From JAXHUA01 sp034189695 (GTDB lineage Bacteria; Chloroflexota; Dehalococcoidia; E44-bin15), in NCBI GenBank assembly GCA_034189695.1, contig JAXHUA010000103.1, positions 1-6,362 of the forward strand: a DNA stretch of 6,362 nt, given 5' to 3'. The notes below the pieces were generated by a model that saw only the letters and a list, made by a program, of their open reading frames with translations, did not search any database and had not been told where the DNA came from. Made by a program: the position numbers and the translations under genes. Below are positions 1-5,940 of the stretch, one piece after another; the stretch's first letter is position 1; each line of letters starts with the position of its first letter.

Positions 1-60
1 GTCAACTGGAAACACTATGGGCCATGGCTGAGCATGCCCAAGGAAAGGAGGCTTCGGTAA
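1..60 (+). CDS. Possible C-terminal end of an upstream gene (partial, 5' end outside window)
   Basis: Reading frame 1 is open from the window edge to a TAA at 58-60 and ends VNWKHYGPWLSMPKERRLR. Its third codon positions are mostly G or C, as in the confident genes downstream, and it has the aromatic and basic make-up of a real protein tail. It lies on the same strand as the genes that follow. A second frame (bases 3-95) is also open but has a less typical third-position composition. Nineteen residues are too few to recognise a family, and chance openness over 60 bases is quite possible. Confidence 0.33.
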   Translation, partial: VNWKHYGPWLSMPKERRLR

Positions 61-96
61 CCTCATTTATGAGGCAACCAACCACCGTTCGGTAAC
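53..96. repeat. 9-bp direct repeat flanking a short palindrome in the antiporter leader
   Basis: TTCGGTAAC occurs at 53-61 and again at 88-96, 35 bp apart. Between them lies CCTCATTTATGAGG (61-74), which can fold as a 5-6 bp stem with a tiny loop. The upstream bases GAGG (49-52) could pair with CCTC (61-64) instead. This sits just upstream of the predicted promoter of the antiporter gene, so it could be an operator or the remains of an upstream gene's terminator. There is no T-tract, so an ordinary intrinsic terminator is not supported. The repeat is exact, but its function is unknown and chance is possible. Confidence 0.3.
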
Positions 97-146
97 ACTT
101 TCTATTGACGCAACACGTTCGCAGTGTGTGCCTGGCAATACTCTTA

Positions 147-155
147 TGCTACAAT
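147..155 (+). promoter_or_regulatory. Extended -10 promoter element for the antiporter operon
   Basis: TGCTACAAT at 147-155 matches the sigma-70-type extended -10 pattern (TG, one base, then TACAAT). No good -35 hexamer lies at 16-18 bp spacing, which extended -10 promoters can tolerate. Transcription would begin near 162, about 34 bases before the TTG start at 196. If real, it lies downstream of the in-frame GTG at 124 and so argues against that longer start. It would drive the antiporter and probably the three genes after it. Confidence 0.45.
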
Positions 156-184
156 GTTGTGTCACTCCGTTGATTCCCCCTTTC

Positions 185-190
185 AGAGGA
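185..190 (+). promoter_or_regulatory. Shine-Dalgarno site that selects the TTG start at 196
   Basis: AGAGGA at 185-190 is followed by a 5-base spacer and then TTG at 196. The alternative GTG at 124 has no comparable purine-rich site and lies upstream of the predicted -10 element, so this site decides the start. Confidence 0.6.
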
Positions 191-195
191 CAGCG

Positions 196-1893
196 TTGGA
201 AGAAGTCAGTCTCCTGGTTGACCTTGTCATTGTGCTGGTAGCGGCCCTTGTGGGCGGCTTCATCGCGCGCACCGTGAAGCTGCCGGTCATCCTGGGCTAT
301 CTGGTAGGGGGCATCGCCGTGGGGCCGTACGCGCTGCGTCTGGTGAGTGACACCGGCCAGATCGAGACGCTGGCGACCATCGGCGTCGTCCTGCTCATGT
401 TCACCATAGGCATGGAGGTCTCGCTCAAGACGCTGAGGAAGATGGGCAGGGTTGCTGTGCTGGGTGGCATAGCCCAGATCCTGGTCACGATTGCGCTGGG
501 GCTGGTGGTGGGCGTGGCGCTTCGCTGGCCTATCGAGGAAGCCGTCTTCTTCGGATTCGTCATCTCGCTGTCCAGCACCATGATCGTCCTGAAAATCCTC
601 GTGGAGCGGGGAGAGGTTGACAGCCTGCATGGGCGGGTGATGATCGGGATCCTGCTGGTGCAGGACCTCGCCGTGGTGCCGATGATGGTCATCGTTCCGT
701 TGCTGGGCGAGTCGACGGCGAGCGTGCTGCCAGGTCTCGGCCTTGCCGCCGTCAAGGCTGTGGCCTTCCTCGGGGCGATGCTGGTGCTCGGGGTGTGGGT
801 GCTACCGTGGGTCATGAAGCGGGTTGTGCGGGTGCGCTCGCGGGAGCTGTTCCTGCTGACCGTGTTCGCCCTGGGCCTGGGGGTCGCCTTCGCCACGTAC
901 TATTTCGGCCTCTCAGTGGCTTTGGGCGCCTTCGTCGCTGGTCTGCTGATAAGCGAGTCGGAATACGTGCACCAGGCGCTGGCCGACGTGGTGCCGCTGC
1001 GCGACGTGTTCGCCACGCTGTTCTTTGCCTCTCTCGGCATGCTCGTCGACCCCAGCTTCCTTCTGGACAACATGGGCATGGTCGGCGCGGCAGTGGCGGC
1101 CATAATAGTGGGCAAGTTCATCATCTGCGCCCTTGTTCCGCGGCTTTTCGGCTACAGTATCAAGACCATGCTTTTCTCGGGCGCCGGCCTGTTCCAGATA
1201 GGCGAGTTCAGCTTCGTGCTGGCCGCCGCCGGCCTTGCGGTTGGCGCCATATCCACCAGGATGTACGACTTGATATTGACCAGTGCGGTCATTACCATAC
1301 TATTGACGCCCTTCGCCCTGAGCCTGGTGTCGGTGCTGTACAGCCGGCTCAGCCAGCGAGAGAGTATCGCCAGGCTGCTGGCCAGCGGCAGGGAAGCGGC
1401 GCTGCTTGACAGCGGGCCCGAGCTGAGAGGCCACGTGGTCATTTGCGGCTACGGGCGGGTGGGGCGTGTCCTGGGCGACGTCCTGGGACGGAGAGGTTTC
1501 GGGCATCTTGTGATCGATATAGACCCGTATGTGATTGACACGTTGCGCGCCGGCGACGTGCCGTGCATATACGGTGACGCGAGCAACCCGGAGATACTCT
1601 CGTGGGCTGCGCTGGACCGGGCAAGGGTGCTGGTGATAACCTTCCACGATCCCATAGCCACTGAGATGACGGCAAGGAACGCGCGGCGCATCAATGCCAG
1701 GCTCGACGTGGTGGCCCGCGTGCACCTGGACAGCGAGGTCGAGACCCTCCGCGGACTGGGGGTGGCGGAGCTGGTGCGGCCCGAGTTTGAGGCTGGACTG
1801 GAGATCATCCGCCATACGCTGCATCGCTACGGGTTGACCGGCCCGGAGATTCAGATAATTGTGAACACGCTCAGGCAGGAGGGAACGACCTGA
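196..1893 (+). CDS. Kef-type monovalent cation:proton antiporter (CPA2) with C-terminal TrkA-N domain
   Basis: This integral membrane protein is predicted to exchange K+ or Na+ for protons across the cytoplasmic membrane, in pH or ion homeostasis. The 565-residue product starts with a hydrophobic helix (LLVDLVIVLVAALVGG) and the family-typical LPVILGYLVGG segment. Hydrophobic helices fill roughly residues 4-385. Hallmarks of the CPA2 core are LSSTMIVLKIL and the conserved Gln-Asp pair at 156-157 in GILLVQDLAVVP. A cytosolic Rossmann/RCK domain occupies about residues 411-530, beginning HVVICGYGRVGR with the glycine-rich loop at 418, which should bind NAD(H) or another nucleotide as a gate. 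No RCK-C domain follows. The start is taken as TTG 196, supported by the Shine-Dalgarno site and promoter, rather than GTG 124. The next gene begins 13 bases after the stop. Family assignment is firm, but ion specificity and the Kef subtype cannot be read from sequence. Confidence 0.93.
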   Translation: MEEVSLLVDLVIVLVAALVGGFIARTVKLPVILGYLVGGIAVGPYALRLVSDTGQIETLATIGVVLLMFTIGMEVSLKTLRKMGRVAVLGGIAQILVTIALGLVVGVALRWPIEEAVFFGFVISLSSTMIVLKILVERGEVDSLHGRVMIGILLVQDLAVVPMMVIVPLLGESTASVLPGLGLAAVKAVAFLGAMLVLGVWVLPWVMKRVVRVRSRELFLLTVFALGLGVAFATYYFGLSVALGAFVAGLLISESEYVHQALADVVPLRDVFATLFFASLGMLVDPSFLLDNMGMVGAAVAAIIVGKFIICALVPRLFGYSIKTMLFSGAGLFQIGEFSFVLAAAGLAVGAISTRMYDLILTSAVITILLTPFALSLVSVLYSRLSQRESIARLLASGREAALLDSGPELRGHVVICGYGRVGRVLGDVLGRRGFGHLVIDIDPYVIDTLRAGDVPCIYGDASNPEILSWAALDRARVLVITFHDPIATEMTARNARRINARLDVVARVHLDSEVETLRGLGVAELVRPEFEAGLEIIRHTLHRYGLTGPEIQIIVNTLRQEGTT

Positions 1894-1906
1894 GCAGGAG
1901 GTCGAT

Positions 1907-2518
1907 TTGGCTCGCTTCATTCTGGTAAGGCACGGTCAAACAGGCTGGAACCGTGAGGAGAGGTTCAGGGGTCGGGTGGACATCGACCTGGACGAGATGG
2001 GGATGAGACAGGCCGAGGCGGTGGCCGAAAGGCTGGCCGGCTGCGACGCCACCGCCGTCTACTCGAGCCCGTTGAAGAGGGCGGTCAGCACCGCCGGGGC
2101 CATCGGCAGACGCCTTGGTCTGGAGGTGACCCCGCTGGAAAGCATCGTCGACATGGACTTCGGGGAATGGGAGGGGCGCTCCGTGGCCGAGGTGCGGGAA
2201 CGTGAGGCGGGGCAATTCAGGGTGTGGGCCCTGAACCCGGAGAGCTTCAGGGTGCCGGGGGGCGAAACCCTGGACGAGGTGCGAGTGCGGGTGGCGGCGG
2301 CGGTCGACGAGCTTGCCGCGGAGCACCAGGACGATGCGGTTGTGCTCGTGAGCCATCGTGTGGTATGCAAGGTGCTCCTGTGTCATCTCCTCGGGCTGGA
2401 CATGTCGCACTTCTGGCAGATCGCCCAGGATACCACCGCGGTGAACGGATTCCTGATAGCCGCCGGGAGGAGCACAGTCACGCTGGTTAACGACACGTGC
2501 CATCTGAGAGCCCTATGA
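1907..2518 (+). CDS. Histidine phosphatase family protein (phosphoglycerate mutase-like)
   Basis: This 203-residue cytosolic enzyme belongs to the branch of the histidine phosphatase superfamily that includes alpha-ribazole phosphatase and GpmB-like phosphatases. The RHG motif is FILVRHGQTGWN, with the phospho-accepting His at residue 9 and Arg at 8. YSSPLKRAVSTA holds the second phosphate-binding Arg (58), DFGEWEG the acid/base Glu (87), and VLVSHRVV the second catalytic His (150). The GGET segment (118-121) is also typical. Start is TTG 1907, preceded by a perfect AGGAGG (1896-1901) at 5-base spacing. It lies 13 bp after the antiporter and overlaps the next gene by 4 bp, so it is probably cotranscribed. 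Substrate is uncertain: nothing nearby points to cobalamin synthesis, so naming it CobC would be guesswork. Confidence 0.92.
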   Translation: MARFILVRHGQTGWNREERFRGRVDIDLDEMGMRQAEAVAERLAGCDATAVYSSPLKRAVSTAGAIGRRLGLEVTPLESIVDMDFGEWEGRSVAEVREREAGQFRVWALNPESFRVPGGETLDEVRVRVAAAVDELAAEHQDDAVVLVSHRVVCKVLLCHLLGLDMSHFWQIAQDTTAVNGFLIAAGRSTVTLVNDTCHLRAL

Positions 2519-3201
2519 CCGTTGGCGAGATTGTGCGGCTGCTGGCACAGGAGTATGGTGTTCCCCGGTGGGAGCCGAGCGATGACCCCATGGGGGTGCT
2601 CATCGGGACTGTCCTCTCTCAGAATACCTCCGACGTCAACTCGCACCGGGCGTTCGAGACCCTTCGACACGCCTTCGATACGTGGCAGAGGCTTGCGGAC
2701 GCCGACCCTGAAGACATCGCCAGCGCCATCAGGCTTGGCGGGCTCAACAGGATCAAGGCGCAGCGGATAAAGGCCATTCTCAGAGCGGTCCTGGAGAAAC
2801 GGGGCTCTCTCGACCTCGGCTTCCTGCGGGAGCTGCCGGTTCCCGAGGCCAGGGCGTGGCTTGAGCGGCTTCCCGGCGTGGGTCCGAAGACGGCCGCCTG
2901 CGTGCTGCTGTTCGGGCTGCGCATGCCGGCGCTGCCCGTGGACACACACGTGCTTCGTGTCTCCAAACGCCTGGGACTGCTCGACTCGCGGGTCTCGCCT
3001 GAGCAGGCGCACGGGTTGTTGCAGGAAATCGTGCCGGCCGGGGATGTTCACCAGTTTCACGTGAACATACTGGCTCATGGCAGGAAGGTGTGCCGGGCGC
3101 GGCGGCCGCTGTGCGCTGAATGTGTTCTTACCTCTGGCTGTCCGTCATATCGTATCGTGCCGCAGCGGGTCGGCGGCGACGGGGAGCCTGTGTATGTGTA
3201 G
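2515..3201 (+). CDS. nth: Endonuclease III (DNA glycosylase/AP lyase, HhH-GPD, 4Fe-4S)
   Basis: This is a base-excision repair enzyme that removes oxidised pyrimidines and cleaves the abasic site by beta-elimination. The 228-residue protein has an early conserved segment VLSQNTSD (33-40). The helix-hairpin-helix LPGVGPKTA has the catalytic Schiff-base Lys at 125, and PVDTHV carries the catalytic Asp at 143. The C-terminal iron-sulfur loop has cysteines at 193, 200, 203 and 209 in the exact C-x6-C-x2-C-x5-C spacing of Nth. Length is normal for the family. ATG 2515 is chosen because it overlaps the preceding stop as ATGA, a usual sign of translational coupling. An in-frame GTG at 2497 would add six residues without a better ribosome site. 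A MutY-like adenine glycosylase is less likely given the short length and the Lys in the HhH motif. Confidence 0.93.
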   Translation: MTVGEIVRLLAQEYGVPRWEPSDDPMGVLIGTVLSQNTSDVNSHRAFETLRHAFDTWQRLADADPEDIASAIRLGGLNRIKAQRIKAILRAVLEKRGSLDLGFLRELPVPEARAWLERLPGVGPKTAACVLLFGLRMPALPVDTHVLRVSKRLGLLDSRVSPEQAHGLLQEIVPAGDVHQFHVNILAHGRKVCRARRPLCAECVLTSGCPSYRIVPQRVGGDGEPVYV

Positions 3202-3212
3202 AGAGCGTATGG

Positions 3213-3587
3213 ATGGACAGAGAGCGGTTTGAGGAGTTCGTGGCGGAGGCGCTTGACGGCCTGCCTGTCGAGTTCCAGGAGAGGCTGGAGAACCTCGTGG
3301 TCGTTGTCGAGGACTGGCCCAGCCAGGAGTTGATGGAGAGCCTCGGCATCCGCCGTCGCACCCAGCTTCTCGGCCTGTACGAAGGCGTTCCCCTGATAGA
3401 GGGGCCGCGGCACCACGGCCCGGTGCCGGACAAGATAACCATCTTCCAGAAGCCGATAGAGAGGATTTGCCGCACCGAGGAAGAGGTCAGGATCAGGGTC
3501 GGAGAGACACTGCGCCACGAGGTCGCACACTACTTCGGCATCACCGATGAGAGGCTGATCGAGATCGAAGAGGAGAAGTCGGGGTGA
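3213..3587 (+). CDS. Small zincin-like metallopeptidase family protein (HEXXH, DUF1025/Zincin_1 type)
   Basis: This 124-residue soluble protein ends with RHEVAHYFGITDERL, matching the conserved C-terminal signature of the small bacterial Zincin_1 family. HEVAH (102-106) supplies two zinc-binding His and the catalytic Glu. Asp 112 sits where a third ligand would be expected in an HExxHxxGxxD layout. The N-terminus (MDRERFEEFVAEALDGLP) and the internal EDWPS segment also fit this family. There is no signal peptide, so it acts in the cytosol. Physiological substrates of the family are not established. ATG 3213 follows a weak AGAGAG (3200-3205) that overlaps the nth stop codon, suggesting cotranscription with nth. 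Upstream codons in the same frame are open back to 3120 but run inside nth and read as shadow. Confidence 0.88.
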   Translation: MDRERFEEFVAEALDGLPVEFQERLENLVVVVEDWPSQELMESLGIRRRTQLLGLYEGVPLIEGPRHHGPVPDKITIFQKPIERICRTEEEVRIRVGETLRHEVAHYFGITDERLIEIEEEKSG

Positions 3588-3636
3588 GCGCGTCGCCGTG
3601 AGGTTCGCGGCTGCAATACCGTAGAGGAGAACACTG

Positions 3637-4662
3637 ATGAAACGGACCACGAAGATAGGCATCATCAACGTCACCGGCTATATCGGCATGGAGCTTGCCC
3701 GCTTGGTGCACCGCCATCCCGACGTCGAGCTGGTCTCGGTCACCGGCCGGAGCGCGGCGGGGCAGAGGCTGTCGCAGTTTCTTCCCCATTTCGGCGGCCT
3801 CGACCTCATGATAGAGCCGGAGCTGGGGCAGGTGGAGGTGGCCTTCTCGGCGCTGCCCCATAGGACGGGCGTGGACCCCATAACAGCGGCGCTCGACAGG
3901 GGAACCAGGGTAGTCGACGTGAGCGCTGACTTCAGGCTGGATGACCCGAAGGCCTACGAGCAGTGGTACGGCTTCACCCATAGCAGGCCGGAGCTTCTGA
4001 ACGAGGCGGTATACGGCCTGGTGGAACTGAACCGGGCGCGGCTCCCATCGGCGCGGCTGGTGGCCAACCCGGGATGCTATCCCACGGGGGCCATCCTCGC
4101 GCTTGCGCCGGCGGTAAGGGAGGGCCTCATTGAGCCGGAGATCGTCATCGACTCCAAGTCGGGCGTGTCCGGAGCGGGGCGGGGGCTGACCCTGCTCACG
4201 CATTTCGCCGAGGCAAACGAGAACGTCTCGGCCTACGCCCTGGGCGGGCACCGCCACCTGCCGGAGATCGTGCAGGAGCTGTCCAAGCTCAATCCGGCCC
4301 TCGAGCTGTCGGTCACCTTCGTGCCCCATGTCATCCCGATGAACCGGGGGATACTGACGACGTGCTACGCCAGGCTGACCAGAGCGAAGACGGTCGATGA
4401 GGTGAGGGAGGTGTACCAGGAGTTCTATCGCGGAGAGACATTCGTCAGCGTGGCTGACTCGCCGCCGCAGACGAAGCAGACCTGGGCCAGCAACACGTGC
4501 CTGGTCTACCCCACCGTCGACACGCGGACGGACCGGCTCATCGTCATAAGCTGCATCGACAACCTGGTGAAGGGTGGGGCCGGCCAGGCGGTGCAGTGCA
4601 TGAACCTTATGCTCGGCCTGCCAGAGGCGAGGGGCCTCGACGTGGTCGGCGTTTACCCGTAG
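3637..4662 (+). CDS. argC: N-acetyl-gamma-glutamyl-phosphate reductase
   Basis: This is the third step of arginine biosynthesis: NADPH-dependent reduction of N-acetylglutamyl phosphate to the semialdehyde. The 341-residue length is typical. The N-terminal NADP-binding Rossmann fold has its loop in INVTGYIGMEL (10-20), a variant of the more usual GxSGYxGxEL. The catalytic Cys is residue 147 in ANPGCYPTGAIL, and the conserved histidine segment GGHRHLPEI lies at 203-211. VDVSADFRL (93-101), SGVSGAGRG (175-183) and the C-terminal DNLVKGGAGQAVQ (308-320) are also family hallmarks. ATG 3637 has a strong GAGGAG (3624-3629) seven bases upstream. It is 49 bp from the metallopeptidase gene, so it may be the last gene of the operon or have its own promoter. 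No other arg gene is in the window. The LysY paralogue of the alpha-aminoadipate lysine pathway is a possible but less likely alternative. Confidence 0.94.
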   Translation: MKRTTKIGIINVTGYIGMELARLVHRHPDVELVSVTGRSAAGQRLSQFLPHFGGLDLMIEPELGQVEVAFSALPHRTGVDPITAALDRGTRVVDVSADFRLDDPKAYEQWYGFTHSRPELLNEAVYGLVELNRARLPSARLVANPGCYPTGAILALAPAVREGLIEPEIVIDSKSGVSGAGRGLTLLTHFAEANENVSAYALGGHRHLPEIVQELSKLNPALELSVTFVPHVIPMNRGILTTCYARLTRAKTVDEVREVYQEFYRGETFVSVADSPPQTKQTWASNTCLVYPTVDTRTDRLIVISCIDNLVKGGAGQAVQCMNLMLGLPEARGLDVVGVYP

Positions 4663-4668
4663 CCCAGC

Positions 4669-4697
4669 TTGCCGCTGGCATGCCTGGCTGATATACT
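4669..4697 (+). promoter_or_regulatory. Promoter of tRNA-Glu
   Basis: A -35 element TTGCCG (4669-4674) and an extended -10 TGATATACT (4689-4697, hexamer TATACT at 4692-4697) are separated by exactly 17 bp. Transcription would start near 4703-4705, a few bases before the mature tRNA 5' end at 4710. The -35 region lies just after the argC stop, within a weak 5-bp inverted repeat CCAGC/GCTGG (4664-4678) that lacks a T-tract. Confidence 0.66.
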
Positions 4698-4709
4698 TGA
4701 GTGAGCCGT

Positions 4710-4786
4710 GCCCCCATCGTCTAGCGGTCTAGGACGCCAGCCTTTCAAGCTGGAAATCAGCGGTTCAAATCCGCTTGGGGGCACCA
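4710..4786 (+). tRNA. trnE: tRNA-Glu (anticodon UUC), CCA encoded
   Basis: The full cloverleaf can be drawn by eye. The acceptor stem is GCCCCCA (4710-4716) with TGGGGGC (4776-4782), a perfect 7 bp. The D stem is GTCT (4719-4722) with GGAC (4732-4735), including one U-G pair. The anticodon stem is CCAGC/GCTGG (4737-4741 and 4749-4753) with loop CTTTCAA, placing anticodon TTC at 4744-4746. The T stem is AGCGG/CCGCT (4759-4763 and 4771-4775) with loop TTCAAAT. Discriminator A is at 4783, followed by a genomically encoded CCA (4784-4786). It reads GAA and GAG. Its 3' end coincides with the change in composition and strand, so it may be an integration site. Confidence 0.97.
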
Positions 4787-4822
4787 GAGTCTCCCCTTCA
4801 CGGGTGAATCCTAGCGTCCGCG

Positions 4823-5509
4823 TCAGCCTTTCAGCACACGCCTCACGTTCTTGCCTGCTCGGCTCATCGGTTCGAAGTACTTCGGGGATATCGTGAATCC
4901 ATTCAGCCATTGTTTCACGTGCAGAATCGGCACCACTGGGACTCCGCCTCTGTGAGTGTAAGTATTGCCACAGACATCGACGAATGCTTCTGCACCGACC
5001 GGGGCATAGACACCCTGTTTGGCTTGTTCAGGCTTTGGCTGTGATTTCTTAAGAAATGTGACAAGACGGTCAGACGATGCTTCCTTGACGAAGTTGCAGT
5101 TGGCCAGGTGGTAGGATACTTGTTGCGACATGGGTAGAATCACTTGAAATGAGCCTTCCCTCAGCGTTGCCTCGATTTCTTGGATACCTTGACCAGCTAT
5201 CCGTTTGTCAATCAGAATCATGCCCTTGTTCTCATGGTCAAGGGACCTATTGCACAGGTTGGTGAAATACATATCCTCAAATGATATCGACCGCCCGCAC
5301 AATGCCTTGATATAGATGTATGTTCCGAGAGCAAAGTCATGCTTTGTTCTTTCTGCTTTCAGAGTGGGGCGAGGCTTCATGATGTAGTCGATGAAGAAGG
5401 CATAATCGGCCACCGTAGGACTTGTTTGAAGTGTAGGGTCATGACCGATCACGAATACCTTAGCTGTAGCTGGGTTGCCGTAGGGTTTGCACTGCTTGTG
5501 GCTCGCCAT
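4823..5509 (-). CDS. Hypothetical protein, candidate diverged uracil-DNA glycosylase superfamily member
   Basis: This 228-residue protein is not recognised with certainty. Its layout resembles the uracil-DNA glycosylase (UDG) fold. VFVIGHDPTLQ (18-28) is placed like UDG motif A (G-x-D/N-P) after a first beta strand. DMYFTNLCNR (79-88) resembles the strand with the uracil-contacting Asn (here N84). GIQEIEATL followed by FQVILPMSQQVSYHL (121-135) resembles the helix-strand before the final motif. VPVVPILHVKQW (190-201) sits where the His of motif B would be (H197), but the usual HPS is absent. There are no membrane segments or signal peptide. The start is ATG at 5509, with an ideal AAGGAGG five bases upstream; an in-frame ATG at 5563 lacks one. 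It is AT-richer than the left-hand genes and ends 36 bp from the convergent tRNA. It may act on DNA in repair or defence, or be a non-catalytic relative; function is inference. Confidence 0.72.
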   Translation of the reverse strand: MASHKQCKPYGNPATAKVFVIGHDPTLQTSPTVADYAFFIDYIMKPRPTLKAERTKHDFALGTYIYIKALCGRSISFEDMYFTNLCNRSLDHENKGMILIDKRIAGQGIQEIEATLREGSFQVILPMSQQVSYHLANCNFVKEASSDRLVTFLKKSQPKPEQAKQGVYAPVGAEAFVDVCGNTYTHRGGVPVVPILHVKQWLNGFTISPKYFEPMSRAGKNVRRVLKG

Positions 5510-5514
5510 GTCAC

Positions 5515-5521
5515 CCTCCTT
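5515..5521 (-). promoter_or_regulatory. Strong Shine-Dalgarno site fixing the start of the UDG-like gene
   Basis: On the minus strand AAGGAGG (complement of 5515-5521) lies five bases before the ATG whose first base is 5509. This selects the inner ATG over the in-frame ATG at 5563 and removes 18 residues from the longest reading frame. Confidence 0.75.
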
Positions 5522-5542
5522 GAGAAGCGTTTGTCGGAGACG

Positions 5543-5548
5543 AGTATA
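5543..5548 (-). promoter_or_regulatory. Possible -10 element for the UDG-like gene
   Basis: The minus strand reads TATACT at 5548-5543, about 33 bases before the ATG. No convincing -35 hexamer lies 16-18 bp upstream, so the call rests on one hexamer and its position. Confidence 0.25.
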
Positions 5549-5854
5549 CCCTGAGTATGCCATCCGCTGCTACATGCGCACCCGTGTCTTCGGGCTTCCA
5601 CCTCATCAGGAAGTTGTACGGCGGGTCCAGTTCGACGTCCGTGGTTTGACGTTCATCGAGCATCACCAGAACCCACACCGTCACTCGACCCTTGCCGGTC
5701 GGTGATCGATGAGCTCTCTACGGTGACGCTCACCGAGCCCGATGAGGCGGTGAGGATCGTGCAATGTGCGGTGAGGAAAGTGATGACGTGGATGGTGATG
5801 AAGGGGGTTGAGGGGGAGATGGAGAGATGGATAGCGTGACGGAGAGGACATGAG

Positions 5855-5893
5855 AGAGGGCCCATTGCAGCATGCGGTTATGCTGGGCCCTCT
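5855..5893. other. Strong inverted repeat (hairpin) downstream of the nuclease-like gene
   Basis: AGAGGGCCCA (5855-5864) and TGGGCCCTCT (5884-5893) are perfect 10-bp complements around a 19-base loop. The loop contains CAGCAT (5868-5873) and ATGCTG (5880-5885), giving an alternative bulged stem of 8 + 6 bp capped by GCGGTT. No T-tract follows on either strand, so it is not a standard intrinsic terminator. It could be a U-tract-less terminator, an RNA-stabilising structure, or a recombination or transposon-related site. Confidence 0.6.
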
Positions 5894-5900
5894 GTTCTGC

Positions 5901-5927
5901 AGTCGTGCTCCCCCGAGCTTCACGACT
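5901..5927. other. Second hairpin, 14 bases after the stop of the nuclease-like gene
   Basis: AGTCGTG (5901-5907) pairs perfectly with CACGACT (5921-5927). Inside, GCTC (5907-5910) and GAGC (5915-5918) can extend the stem with a small bulge, leaving a CCCC loop. It lies directly downstream of the minus-strand stop codon at 5941 and 7 bases from the first hairpin. Position suits a 3' end signal, but the minus strand continues GCAGAACAGA without a U-tract. Confidence 0.5.
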
Positions 5928-5940
5928 TCTCAGGACAGGA

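Larger units (their letters stand above)
5564..5940. other. GC-rich intergenic stretch without a convincing gene
   Basis: This stretch lies between the two minus-strand genes. GC is high (37/60 in 5701-5760), unlike its neighbours. Two short plus-strand frames are open: 5574-5705 (ATG start, 43 residues, containing RVQFDVRGLTFIEHHQNP) and 5702-5839 (GTG start, 45 residues, containing TLTEPDEAVRIVQCAVRK). They overlap as GTGA and both have high third-position GC. Neither has a ribosome binding site or a family I recognise. They could be chance, or the frame-shifted remains of a gene. From about 5790 to 5860 the plus strand is purine-rich. The last 90 bases hold two hairpins, listed separately. 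Confidence 0.4.

Noticed and set aside
105..110. TTGACG as a -35 element for the antiporter
   Set aside because: It is a good hexamer, but no -10-like sequence occurs at 16-18 bp spacing; the extended -10 at 147-155 is too far away to use it.
124..195. Longer antiporter start at GTG 124
   Set aside because: It would add 24 residues (CAWQYSYATMLCHS and onward) unlike the family, has no ribosome site, and lies upstream of the predicted -10 element.
795..1409. Plus-strand frame of 204 codons inside the antiporter
   Set aside because: Out-of-frame Arg/Gly-rich shadow of a clear membrane-protein gene.
2383..3078. Long minus-strand frame opposite nth (231 codons), and similar long antisense frames at 67-630, 1300-1920, 1871-2503, 3075-3674 and 3541-4329
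   Set aside because: They are mirror frames of GC-rich genes with complete catalytic motifs on the plus strand. Their products are Arg/His/Pro-rich and lack recognisable domains.
4664..4678. Terminator after argC (CCAGC/GCTGG hairpin)
   Set aside because: The stem is only 5 bp with no T-tract, and it overlaps the better-supported -35 element of the tRNA promoter.
4708..4896. Plus-strand frame starting at the tRNA
   Set aside because: It reads through the mature tRNA and antisense to the UDG-like gene, and its product is low-information Ser/Arg-rich sequence.
4653..4910. Minus-strand frame across the tRNA encoding VPPSGFEPLISSLKGWRP
   Set aside because: This is the well-known spurious frame obtained by translating the antisense of a tRNA gene; it has no independent coding evidence and overlaps argC's end, the tRNA and the UDG-like gene.
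5855..5927. CRISPR repeat or integron attC site
   Set aside because: There is no series of regularly spaced direct repeats, and the hairpins lack a clear RYYYAAC/GTTRRRY pair. GTTATGC at 5878-5884 is only a near match.
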